From positions 1-64,000 of the forward strand of contig JAGDBO010000004.1 of the NCBI GenBank assembly GCA_017959005.1: 64,000 nt of DNA. The letters run 5' to 3'. Below, in pieces: positions 43,629 through 51,227 of this stretch (positions are counted from its first letter, which is position 1; every line of letters begins with the position of its first letter). This DNA is from Bacteroidales bacterium. Lineage in GTDB: Bacteria; Bacteroidota; Bacteroidia; Bacteroidales; UBA932. The notes beneath the pieces were generated by a model. That model was given only the letters and a program-made list of their open reading frames with translations. It was not told the DNA's origin and did no database searches. The translations under genes and the position numbers were made by a program.

Positions 43629-43671
43629 GTACAATTCCAGAATCGTCCCAAAAATTTACTCTTTTGCAAGA
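43629..43671 (+). repeat. R2 palindromic repeat, copy E
   Basis: GTACAATTCCAGAATCGTCC then AAAATTTACTCTTTTGCAAG, directly after the GIY-YIG gene. Confidence 0.78.
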
Positions 43672-43760
43672 CAGATTATTCAGTCGTCCTTATGAAAGCG
43701 TAGGATTATCTGCATAATTTTCTGTATTTCAAAAGACTATAAAAAGTTTGTCCGCCAAAA

Positions 43761-43842
43761 TTGTGAAATTATCACAAAAATATACGTTTTTGCAAGATTT
43801 GCAAAAGAGTAAATTTTCGGTACAATCGTAAGATTGTACAAA
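43761..43842 (+). repeat. R2 palindromic repeat, copy F
   Basis: Contains TATACGTTTTTGCAAGATTT and GCAAAAGAGTAAATTTTCGG, and a perfect 8-bp palindrome GTACAATC / GATTGTAC. It is preceded by GTTTGTCCGCC, as at the end of the gene finishing at 44384. The 43609-43934 gap holds only copies E, F and a promoter box. Confidence 0.8.
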
Positions 43843-43890
43843 AAAAGAGTATCTGGACACCGCTTGTCAAAAGTTGTCAAAACCGGCAAA

Positions 43891-43898
43891 TATCTTTG
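43891..43898 (+). promoter_or_regulatory. -7 promoter box (TATCTTTG)
   Basis: TAnnTTTG box 36 bp before the start of the gene at 43935, set within the inverted repeat CAAA / TTTG. Confidence 0.5.
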
Positions 43899-43934
43899 CG
43901 GTTGAATAAAAGTTAATGGACATTACAAAAGAGA

Positions 43935-44384
43935 ATGAATATGATGGAGATTTATTTATCGTCTGAGAATTACAAGGAGTTTCTGCCGGTAAAGGTTGTT
44001 GCATTCACCTATGCAGAGTTTGGGGCAATGGGAGATCCGGGGAGGGTGGAGTTGATTGATGTTCAAGGAAGAGTGTTCTTGTTTTATCTGCAGGAAGATA
44101 AACTGAAGATCTCAGAGGTGGAGGAGTTTTTCCCGGAGTTTAAATCGCTGCTTTATTTTCCTAAGAAGGCTTTCTTCTGCACCAGAAACGGGTACCTGGA
44201 ATCATTCTATGAAGGTTGGTCTGAATTTGATTTGGGAATGGGCAATCATTTAATCTTCAGCGGTGTTATCAAGAAGGAGCTGACAGAAAAACTATTGAAT
44301 CTGGAGAGTTACAATCGCTTCTGCATTGCAGAAAAGACAGTTCTTAAGGCAGTTGAGGGGATGTTTGTCCGCCCTAAATTGTAA
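43935..44384 (+). CDS. Uncharacterised cytosolic protein
   Basis: Family not recognised. Product of 149 residues, acidic, without signal peptide or membrane segment; the start could be any of three near ATG codons (43935, 43941, 43944). Short strands and aromatic clusters (GRVFLFYLQEDKLKI, FPEFKSLLYFPKKAFF) suggest a compact fold. Its stop codon is embedded in an R2 half-site. The base composition is less AT-rich than the GIY-YIG gene before it. It lies 62 bp before a lipoprotein gene on the same strand. Confidence 0.7.
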   Translation: MNMMEIYLSSENYKEFLPVKVVAFTYAEFGAMGDPGRVELIDVQGRVFLFYLQEDKLKISEVEEFFPEFKSLLYFPKKAFFCTRNGYLESFYEGWSEFDLGMGNHLIFSGVIKKELTEKLLNLESYNRFCIAEKTVLKAVEGMFVRPKL

Positions 44385-44398
44385 GATTGTACAAAGAG
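44380..44398 (+). repeat. R2 half-site, copy G
   Basis: TGTAAGATTGTACAAAGAG matches the right half of copy F; it overlaps the stop codon of the gene ending at 44384. Confidence 0.6.
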
Positions 44399-44406
44399 AA
44401 AAGTGC

Positions 44407-44414
44407 TACCTTTG
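44407..44414 (+). promoter_or_regulatory. -7 promoter box (TACCTTTG)
   Basis: TAnnTTTG match 32 bp before the lipoprotein ATG at 44447. Confidence 0.5.
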
Positions 44415-44446
44415 ATTTGGAAAAGTAACAGTTAAATCACACGGCT

Positions 44447-44974
44447 ATGAAAAAGATCAATATTCTGGTTGCGACAGGTCTCTGTGTTGCAGTAGTGCTG
44501 CCTTCTTGCAAAAACTCCGGAAAGGCTCCCTCAGAAGAAGAACCTCAGGCAGTAGAGGCAGTGCAGGAGGTCCAGGCAGAACCGGAGGCAAACGACTTGT
44601 CCAGGGTGCCTTCTCACGATAACTCTGCAGAAGATGACAAGGTTATAATGGAGTTTATAAAGGAGATGTTTGCGCAGTCTGTGTATACGGATGAGGAATT
44701 TCTGAAGAAGCATTGCACGGAGAATATGCTCGCTCAGTTGAGGGCAGATTATGACTATGAGGGTGAGGGGTATGCAAACTGGGATTTCCGCTCTGAGAGT
44801 AACGACGGATTTGGAGATAACCACATAATCTGTATTGAGAAAAAAGAGGGAAGGTATTATTATGAGGGGAATGACGGGGGCACAAAGTTCCGGAACATCA
44901 TCTCTGCTTTTGTAAAAGACGGGGTGGTTATGTTTGATGGCATAACCAGGGATAAGAGTTACCAGGGGGAGTAA
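44447..44974 (+). CDS. Lipoprotein, possibly DUF3828-like
   Basis: 175-residue product with a lipobox (VLPSC, Cys at about 21), then a Glu/Ala/Val-rich spacer (about 25-60) and a domain beginning DKVIMEFIKEMFAQ. The FLKKHCTENMLAQLRADYDYE segment recalls DUF3828 and other NTF2-like lipoproteins of Bacteroidales. Function unknown; probably anchored to the outer membrane. It is convergent with a decayed fimbrillin-like fragment. Confidence 0.7.
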   Translation: MKKINILVATGLCVAVVLPSCKNSGKAPSEEEPQAVEAVQEVQAEPEANDLSRVPSHDNSAEDDKVIMEFIKEMFAQSVYTDEEFLKKHCTENMLAQLRADYDYEGEGYANWDFRSESNDGFGDNHIICIEKKEGRYYYEGNDGGTKFRNIISAFVKDGVVMFDGITRDKSYQGE

Positions 44975-44983
44975 GGGTAGCGG

Positions 44984-45148
44984 TTACTCGTCACCTGTAG
45001 ATGGGGAAGGAGCGTACCAGTCCAAATCGTATACCTTGCCGGCCTCAAAGGTGACACTTGCCTTCCTGCGACCATGCTTATGATTAGCAGTGCTTTCGGC
45101 AACTACGTGGAAATTGGTGTAGGTACCCGGGGCTTTATAAAGTTCTCT
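44984..45148 (-). pseudogene. C-terminal fragment of a fimbrillin-like protein
   Basis: On the minus strand an open stretch reads RELYKAPGTYTNFHVV, then ASVTFEAGKVYDLDWYAP and ends PSPSTGDE with a stop. It has the flavour of the last strands of fimbrillin-type proteins (an FEAGKVY-like step before the end). It directly follows the stop of the 739-residue lipoprotein but in another frame and has no start. I treat it as the remnant of a neighbouring paralogue. Confidence 0.45.
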
Positions 45149-45153
45149 GTATT

Positions 45154-47373
45154 TTATTTCCTAACAGGGCGGGCCGGGAAGTAGAGAGCTACGTTATCTC
45201 CAGTAATAGCTCCATAATCCGGTATGCCTCTGTAATCATAATTACCGGCAGATCCGTTATAGAAAGTATAGAACGGATTTAAGGCCTCTTCCGGAGTTGG
45301 GAAATGGAGGGCAGAAGCCCAATTGAACTTCCAATGCCTGTCATCTGTTCCATCCGGGTCATGTTCGTGCATGTACATGGTTGGATAATAACCTTTTGCC
45401 CAATAGTTCCAGTTGCGATGGAATTGGAGAGAGGTTCCACCAATTCTTGCAAAGAAGAGAAAATCTGAACCTGGGAAAGGAAGGAAAATGAACTTACTGA
45501 TATCGCTTGCGTCTCCAAAAATAAATCCTTTCATGCCGCAAACATTAATATTTTGATGGATATAGCAAGCTTGCTCCCAGTTAAAAGGCTCAGGAAGTTC
45601 TGAATCATAATCAAATGTTGCCTTGCTCAAACTATACAAGCCGCGATCCTCATTCCATTGATTTTCAGTAGTCCATGTCAATTCAGTGGTGGTCCAAGGA
45701 TGCGGTTCTGCACTATGCCTGTCTGAAGCAAGATTTGTTGTCCACCAAGTTTTACCAGCCAAATTCTCTACAAAGTAACCTGGACCTACCTGAATCCAGT
45801 CCACTCCACCGGCAGCAGAAATATGAGCAGCTCCGTCTCCTAAAATTGTAAGACGTGAATCATCGTCGTCTAACAAATGGTAGTATTTATTTATATAAGA
45901 CTCTGTTCTGTGAAGAGCGTAATAATGTAGTGCTGAAGGAGTTGCAACGTGCTGAGCATAAGCATAACCATTCACTATATTAAGCCAATCACCGTCATTG
46001 CCAGAGACCTCGCTTATTGAACCATCTGCATTGACAGAAGCAAAACCTATAGGTTTCAAGTTGTTACAAGCAACTTTAACACTGTTGACAAATTCCGTTA
46101 CAACATCAAAACCTGTAACTGCCGGAGTTACAAGATTAATATTTGCATTGAGTTGGAGTCTCTCTACCAGAGGATCCCCTTCCTTGATAACAGAAACAGT
46201 ATAAGGCACTTGCACCGCTGATAAATATTCAACTCCACTAATCTGACCATCAAAAGCCCACTTACCGGCTGAGTATGACGGAGTTTCTGAAGTTCTACGT
46301 TTAATCCATACCGCTGTAAGAGTTCCGTTGGTTGCAACATCCTCAACTTTAGTAGAGTTCAAATCTACAAACGAACCGTAAAGCCAATCTCCGGCACTGA
46401 TGTGAGATACGTTCCAATAACCGGTAGTAACACCCTTGAAGAATACGAATACTTTTCCCTCCCCAGCCCAATCTGCAGAACCGTTTATGGTAAAGTTGAA
46501 GTTGTACCTCAGATTGCCAAAAGTTACAGAAGGATCTGACGCTGTCTGCGTCATCCTAGCATTAACCTCGTAATAATAACCATGGTTAAAAGTGGTTGTG
46601 GTGTTTTTATCGTACTTGTAGCAGAGCAGTTCACTACCCACATATGCCTTTAACCTGAAGTAATTAAAAGTAGTGTTATACAAACTCATAGCCACATAAA
46701 TCTCATTATGCGGAACTGTCTGATCTATATTAACTTCAAGAATTCCCCTGGTTCCGGATTCTGTGTAAATATATTTCTCCACATCATTGTAGGCATCAAG
46801 AGTAATCTTTGTAGGGTAAATAGGATTGTTGAACTCATCTACCAGAGTGAATTTAACTACCGTCTGGGAAGGTGTAAAAACAAGAGGTTGATCCAGTGTA
46901 ATATTGTTTTCTCCATCAATACTTTCTATGTAGGCATCTGCCTGGCAATAATCGTAAGAAGAAGATATTGTTTCCAAAGTACCATCCTGTCCGGTGTAAT
47001 CAACACCAGATGCTGCTCTTGGAAAAGTAAAAGTCAGGTGATCGTTAACAGCCAAAGGTCCTGAAATTGTGCCACCTAGAACAGCGGAATTACCCTCTGA
47101 CTGCGGAGTAAGAGTTCCTATTACGGGATCTATCCAACTTTTGCGAACATAAACGTGCTCAGTTGTACTCCAGCTAGATCTCAAATAGTTCTTCCCTGCA
47201 ACGTCCTCTATATGAAGAGCTTTAGAGGATACCGCCTTAGTATCCTTGCCCGCTTTTACATTCAACTTGTAAACATTTTTGTCTATAGGCTTTGAAGAAT
47301 CCTCTTTGGCGCAGCCAACTGCGAACCAAAGGACTGTAATTGCCAATATATTGAGTATCAGTGATTTTCTCAT
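45154..47373 (-). CDS. Fimbrillin-like surface lipoprotein
   Basis: 739-residue lipoprotein (lipobox AVGC, Cys21). Residues about 60-270 match the N-terminal domain of the lipoprotein at 48915: both have TT-(E/D)-x-(V/I)-YV, a LTPQSE/LRPQTE step, G-TI-G, and YTGQ-GT followed by YDY. This is the fimbrillin (FimA/Mfa-like) N-terminal fold. The central and C-terminal parts differ and contain many Trp and Asn; the C-terminus (about 560-739) looks like a sulfatase-modifying/FISUMP-type globular domain (WWTTNLASDR, FNWEQACYIHQ), but this is uncertain. It probably serves adhesion or as an accessory pilin; a 43-residue ORF precedes it by 26 bp. Confidence 0.75.
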   Translation of the reverse strand: MRKSLILNILAITVLWFAVGCAKEDSSKPIDKNVYKLNVKAGKDTKAVSSKALHIEDVAGKNYLRSSWSTTEHVYVRKSWIDPVIGTLTPQSEGNSAVLGGTISGPLAVNDHLTFTFPRAASGVDYTGQDGTLETISSSYDYCQADAYIESIDGENNITLDQPLVFTPSQTVVKFTLVDEFNNPIYPTKITLDAYNDVEKYIYTESGTRGILEVNIDQTVPHNEIYVAMSLYNTTFNYFRLKAYVGSELLCYKYDKNTTTTFNHGYYYEVNARMTQTASDPSVTFGNLRYNFNFTINGSADWAGEGKVFVFFKGVTTGYWNVSHISAGDWLYGSFVDLNSTKVEDVATNGTLTAVWIKRRTSETPSYSAGKWAFDGQISGVEYLSAVQVPYTVSVIKEGDPLVERLQLNANINLVTPAVTGFDVVTEFVNSVKVACNNLKPIGFASVNADGSISEVSGNDGDWLNIVNGYAYAQHVATPSALHYYALHRTESYINKYYHLLDDDDSRLTILGDGAAHISAAGGVDWIQVGPGYFVENLAGKTWWTTNLASDRHSAEPHPWTTTELTWTTENQWNEDRGLYSLSKATFDYDSELPEPFNWEQACYIHQNINVCGMKGFIFGDASDISKFIFLPFPGSDFLFFARIGGTSLQFHRNWNYWAKGYYPTMYMHEHDPDGTDDRHWKFNWASALHFPTPEEALNPFYTFYNGSAGNYDYRGIPDYGAITGDNVALYFPARPVRK

Positions 47374-47399
47374 AATTCAAAGATTTAATGGCTGAACTA

Positions 47400-47531
47400 T
47401 TATGACCAATTCTGAATACCGCCGTCACCATAATCAGGTATGTTACCACTTAACTCAAGAATGCAGCCTTGAGTTTCAATTTTCAGAATCTCCGAATCTG
47501 GAGAGAAATACTTCTTCTTGGTAAGGATCAT
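47400..47531 (-). CDS. Small ORF (43 aa) preceding the fimbrillin-like gene
   Basis: Minus-strand ATG at 47531 encodes 43 residues: MILTKKKYFSPDSEILKIET, then QGCILELSGNIPDYG and DGGIQNWS. It has the pattern K-Y-x2-P-x-(S/A)-E-(I/L)-L of the 45-residue ORF at 48751, also ends in Trp plus a polar residue, and lies 26 bp before a fimbrillin-like lipoprotein, like that one. Not recognised beyond this; a small protein or a translational leader. Confidence 0.65.
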   Translation of the reverse strand: MILTKKKYFSPDSEILKIETQGCILELSGNIPDYGDGGIQNWS

Positions 47532-47642
47532 ATAATATCAATCTCTATGGGGTGAACTACGATACAAATATAATAAGTTTTTAAAGATGATACCTGCTAC
47601 GGGCTACCGGGCCAGCGGAACTGTTAGGTGGGAGGGGTTGAT

Positions 47643-47660
47643 GTCGTAAGATTGCACAAA
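47643..47660 (+). repeat. R2 half-site, copy H
   Basis: GTCGTAAGATTGCACAAAG matches the right half of copy F; it ends 3 bp before the XRE stop codon. Confidence 0.5.
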
Positions 47661-47662
47661 GT

Positions 47663-47944
47663 CTATCGAGAGAAAGGAATTTGGATTAGGGGTTCTCCAA
47701 TAGCAGTAGAAAGTTCTGCAATGGATTTAAGGGTGAGGTTTGGAAAACCGGTGGTCCATCTGGAAATGACAGCTTCTGAGCGGCCCATCTTTTGGGCTAG
47801 TTCCCTTTGAGTCATGTTCTTCTGTTTTAGGAGGGTGTCTATGCGGGCGATGATATCTGCAGAAAGCTGTACCTCTAACTGGATTGCTGGAGAAACTTCT
47901 GACATCTTGGACTTGAACCAGTTTTGTTTGCGTTTAGTTGCCAT
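47663..47944 (-). CDS. XRE-family transcriptional regulator
   Basis: 93-residue DNA-binding protein with a complete helix-turn-helix, MTQRELAQKMGRSEAVISRW (about 43-62), preceded by a helical segment and followed by LTLKSIAELSTAIGEPLI. This is the antitoxin-like XRE type frequent in Bacteroidales. No toxin gene is adjacent. The start overlaps by 11 bp the end of the truncated ATP-binding gene upstream. A shorter paralogue lacking the recognition helix is at 32798-33016. Confidence 0.85.
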   Translation of the reverse strand: MATKRKQNWFKSKMSEVSPAIQLEVQLSADIIARIDTLLKQKNMTQRELAQKMGRSEAVISRWTTGFPNLTLKSIAELSTAIGEPLIQIPFSR

Positions 47945-48518
47945 GTTGCAAATATATCAAAAACTTAACATATATGCTAATTATTTGAGGCGGTTTTTGG
48001 GGGCATTTTTTGGTGACATTTTTGGTGACATCTTTGGTGACATCAAAAGAAAGAATTTCACATATAAGTCGCTGTCTTTCTGTCAGTTTTTCGGTATTAT
48101 TTCTAGCAAAGGTTTTGGTGACATTTTTGGTGACATTTTCAAGGTCATTTGCTATTATCAATTTACCGGTTTTTGGGTCTATTCTGCCCCCCTTCTGAAC
48201 ACCGTAGAAAACCTCCCGTTTGATGATGACACGAACACCTCCAAATTCTTCTTCTATCGTTGGGACTTCAAGTCCTTTGGATTTGAAGGCTTCTGTGATT
48301 AGTTCGTAACCACGACCCCACGTCTCAACAAAGCCTGCCATAAAGAATGCGTTGGCTATAAGATGGTTGCGAGGATGGGAGTCATGTGGTTTAAAGATGG
48401 ATTCTGGTGTTATGCCAATGGGGAGCGAGCCTTGATTCCAGAAGGTAATGCGGTCATCAAAAACACGCAGCTGACTATCGGGACCATTGTAATCCTTGTG
48501 AATAATAGCATTATACAA
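47934..48518 (-). pseudogene. 5'-truncated AlbA_2/COG2865-type ATP-binding regulator
   Basis: The 194-residue frame begins at YNAIIHKDY, which in COG2865 proteins (Schlafen AlbA_2 plus ATPase-like domain) lies near the middle, after (R)EAL. Upstream, THRAL can be read in frame before a TGA. The HATPase-like part (PRNHLIANAFFMAGFVETWG, RGYELI) and the C-terminal NVTKNVTK / DVTKDVTK repeats typical of this family remain. The missing N-terminal half would carry AlbA_2. The truncation point lies near R2 copy I. Probably non-functional. Confidence 0.7.
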
Positions 48519-48555
48519 GGCTCTATGCGTTGCATTCCTTCATAATGAAGATTTT

Positions 48556-48632
48556 GGACAATCTTAAGATTGTGTAGAATATTTACTCTTTTGCAAGATG
48601 TGCAAATGAGTAAAAAATTGGTACAATTCTGT
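48556..48632 (+). repeat. R2 palindromic repeat, copy I
   Basis: CAATCTTAAGATTG palindrome, then TTTACTCTTTTGCA and TGCAAATGAGTAAA as 14-bp arms (one mismatch) around AGATG, then a GGTACAATTCTG half-site. Confidence 0.82.
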
Positions 48633-48651
48633 AAAAACCGGGGGTTCTTTG

Positions 48652-48659
48652 TAACTTTG
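48652..48659 (+). promoter_or_regulatory. -7 promoter box (TAACTTTG)
   Basis: TAnnTTTG box about 90 bp before the small ORF at 48751, giving a long leader. Confidence 0.5.
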
Positions 48660-48750
48660 GGGTAGGAGTCCATCGGTGACTCACTATTAATTACACACAG
48701 TTATCTATTCAAGGTCTTTTTGTTCCATTTTACCTTTTAAAACAGAAATT

Positions 48751-48888
48751 ATGAAAAATGACAGAGAAAAGTATCATCCGCCACAAGCGGAGCTGTTGCT
48801 TATTGTCCCTGAGGGCAATATGGCAGTAAGCGGTGTTTCTGCCGCAAGAGAAAACTATGGAGAGCCTGAGGAGGAGGATTGGAATTAA
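48751..48888 (+). CDS. Small ORF (45 aa) preceding a fimbrillin-like gene
   Basis: Encodes 45 residues: MKNDREKYHPPQAELLLIVP, then EGNMAVSGVSAARENYG and EPEEEDWN. No signal peptide. It shares the K-Y-x2-P-x-(A/S)-E-(L/I)-L motif and the same 26-bp distance to a following lipoprotein with the 43-residue ORF at 47400-47531. Such short ORFs occur before surface lipoprotein genes of Bacteroidales in my recollection; the function is unknown to me. Confidence 0.7.
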   Translation: MKNDREKYHPPQAELLLIVPEGNMAVSGVSAARENYGEPEEEDWN

Positions 48889-48914
48889 GTTTTAATCATT
48901 TAAAATCAATTATT

Positions 48915-50075
48915 ATGAAGTTTAATAATTTCAAAAACCAATTACTATTGGTGAGTATGCTTTTCCTCGGTGTTTTGCTTTGTTCTTGTAACAAAGAGCG
49001 AGGAAGAGAGTCTCACAAAATGTCCATTTGGGCAACCTATGGGCAGCATTCTGTAGGTGTTGGCAGTGGCGTTGGGAGTGATGTAGGCAATGTGGTGGAG
49101 TCCGGGGCGCTGGCCTTTAGCGGAACCTCACTAAACGCTTACTGGCAGACTACAGATAACATTTATGTGTTTAACAAGGGCTGGAGTGACCAGTATGGCG
49201 GTAGCCTGAGGCCTCAAACAGAGGAGATAACAACCCAACTGAAGGGAACCATAACGGGATTTGTGAACGTTGGGGACTCTCTGAAGCTGTTATATCCAAG
49301 GTCTGTATGGAGTTATACAGGGCAGAGGGGAACCATTGGTTACATTGCAGAGAACTATGATTATGCAGTTGCCGGAGTTAAGGTAACTGAAGTTGGATCT
49401 TCTCTGGCAGCTACATCCGCTACATTCAGAAACGAGCAGGCGGTGGTAAAGTTCAATCTTCAGAAGGAGGATGGAACTGAGTTGGGAGTGACAAGGCTTG
49501 TTGTAAGTGATATGAGCGGGAAGTTGGTTCAGAGCATTAGTAACGGCGTAAGAACCTACGGAGAGGTTGATGTGGATGTAGACGGAGGGGCGGGACTTGA
49601 CGTTGGAGTTGTCTACGTTGCACTAAAAGATGTAAACAACAGTTACGTAAGGCTTACCGCAACGGGTACGGACGGGAAGGTTTATACCTACTGCAGGGAG
49701 AATGCAACTTTTGAGAACGGAAAGTATTATTCCGTTACGGTAAAGATGCAATGTCTCTCCAATCCGTTAACCCTAGAGGCTACAAGTGCCGGAACTATTA
49801 CCTTTAACAATAAGGCGTCCGGTGCTGTATACTACAAGAAGAACGGAGGTGGGGAAGTTACAATTGCAGCGGGAACAAGCGGTGATATAGCTGTAAGTGC
49901 CGGAGATGTTGTTAGTTTCTGGGGAAACAATGCAACATATTCTGCTCCTTATCCAGGTGCGGACTGTTCTTTAATCTCTTGTACAGCAAGTTGCTACGTG
50001 TATGGCAACATTATGAGTCTGGTAAGCAAGGAGGGATTTTCTACGTTGACTACTTTGACGGGAACGGACAACTAG
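48915..50075 (+). CDS. Fimbrillin-like lipoprotein, N-terminal part of a split gene
   Basis: The ATG at 48915 gives a lipoprotein signal (MLFLGVLLCSC, Cys25); the in-frame start at 48879 overlaps the small ORF and is rejected. Residues about 60-290 form the fimbrillin-like domain shared with the 45154-47373 protein. The last part (about 295-386; FNNKASGAVYYKKNGGG) is the lead-in to leucine-rich repeats of the BspA type, cut by a TAG at 50073. The frame then resumes at 50080 with those repeats. So this is probably one gene of 48915-50748 broken by a frameshift. Confidence 0.75.
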   Translation: MKFNNFKNQLLLVSMLFLGVLLCSCNKERGRESHKMSIWATYGQHSVGVGSGVGSDVGNVVESGALAFSGTSLNAYWQTTDNIYVFNKGWSDQYGGSLRPQTEEITTQLKGTITGFVNVGDSLKLLYPRSVWSYTGQRGTIGYIAENYDYAVAGVKVTEVGSSLAATSATFRNEQAVVKFNLQKEDGTELGVTRLVVSDMSGKLVQSISNGVRTYGEVDVDVDGGAGLDVGVVYVALKDVNNSYVRLTATGTDGKVYTYCRENATFENGKYYSVTVKMQCLSNPLTLEATSAGTITFNNKASGAVYYKKNGGGEVTIAAGTSGDIAVSAGDVVSFWGNNATYSAPYPGADCSLISCTASCYVYGNIMSLVSKEGFSTLTTLTGTDN

Positions 50076-50079
50076 AAAG

Positions 50080-50748
50080 TTGTTTATGAACAACAGTAAC
50101 ATACGTTCTCACTCAACTAAGAAACTCTTGTTGCCTGCAACTACCGTTAGAGATTACAGTTACGCAAATATGTTTAGTGGCTGTACTAATCTGACTGTTG
50201 CACCGGATCTTCCGGCTACAACACTGAACCAGTTCTGCTATATGAATATGTTCTATAATTGTTCTTCTTTGGCAAAAGTTCCAACACTTCCTGCAAAGGT
50301 GTTGGCATCATACTGTTACCAAAAGATGTTCATGGGTTGTACCGCTATTACGGCAGGTGGCGTAATGAAAGCTGAGACTCTTGCAGAGGGCTGTTGTTCA
50401 GATATGTACAACTATTGTATTAATTTGAGTACGGCTCCTGCACTGCCAGCAACTACACTTAGTGCAAACTGTTATCAGTATATGTTCAATAATTGTACTT
50501 CATTGGAAGTGGCTCCGGTTCTGCCGGCAGAGACATTAACAGTTAAGTGCTATATGAGCATGTTTAACGGATGCAGTTCTTTGAACTATGTAAAGTGTTT
50601 GGCAAAAGAAAATTCTGCAGATAAGTGTACACAAGAGTGGCTGAATGGAGTTGCAGGGTCCGGAACGTTTGTGACACCTAGTGGAACAAGTTGGAGTTCA
50701 GGTGTTAACGGAATTCCAACAGGTTGGACAAGAAGTGCTGCAGAGTAA
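50080..50748 (+). pseudogene. BspA-like leucine-rich repeat part of the split surface protein
   Basis: Open frame without signal peptide (TTG at 50080, first ATG at 50086). It contains five to six repeats of about 23 residues of the pattern Y-x2-MF-x2-C-x-SL-x3-P-x-LPA-x-TL, the BspA/LRR_5-like repeat of Bacteroidales surface proteins, and ends with VNGIPTGWTRSAAE. In intact relatives, such repeats follow the GNIMSL segment that ends the upstream frame. It is displaced by one frame. It could be an assembly error, a true pseudogene or a phase-variable join. Confidence 0.7.
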
Positions 50749-50771
50749 GATTTTTTCTTACTCTTTTTTGT
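50742..50771 (+). terminator. Intrinsic terminator
   Basis: AGAGTAAG and CTTACTCT form a perfect 8-bp stem around a 7-nt loop, followed by TTTTTTG. The left arm includes the stop codon of the leucine-rich repeat frame. Confidence 0.85.
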
Positions 50772-50909
50772 TTGTAATTGTTGTGTGATGTGATAGTGGG
50801 GCCTATGGGCTCCTAATTTTTTACCCAAATGTTTGCATCAAAATAATCAATTTCTAACTTTGTCCTCAGAAAGAGTGCTAAACGGAGCAGCTGTGCCATT
50901 CCGTTTGCC

Positions 50910-51227
50910 TTAGGGTTCTGTTTCAATGTCACTACTGCTGGCAGAAGCACTCTTTTTTTTATATGCAGTTAGTATCCACGGATTTACTGCTTTATCCCTC
51001 AACATTTTGCTAACAATTACTTTATGTGAGTGGGAAATCAAGACTATTCGGTTACACGACTTACTCTCTACTATGGATTCGTTCAATATGTCTTGCAATA
51101 ATCCTAACACCTCGGGATGTTTACTTGAAATTTTCTTCAAACCATAAGAATCATTCCCATACACAAGAGATATTTCACCAACATCATTGTGATATAGCAC
51201 CCCAATAGCCTCTCCATCTTTTTTCAT
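50910..51227 (-). pseudogene. Remnant of a phage PBECR (barnase/EndoU/colicin E5/RelE-like) nuclease
   Basis: The 105-residue frame contains GLKKISSKHPEVLGLLQ, RIVLISHSHKVIVSK, NPWILTAYKKKSAS and SSDIETEP, the order of PBECR RNase domains carried by phage head proteins. It begins without the head-protein part, and an in-frame TAA at 50910-50912 replaces what would be a Lys codon. The frame continues GKRNGTAAPFSTLSED to a second stop near 50848. The nuclease fold itself could still be complete, but the fragment looks decayed. Confidence 0.55.
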
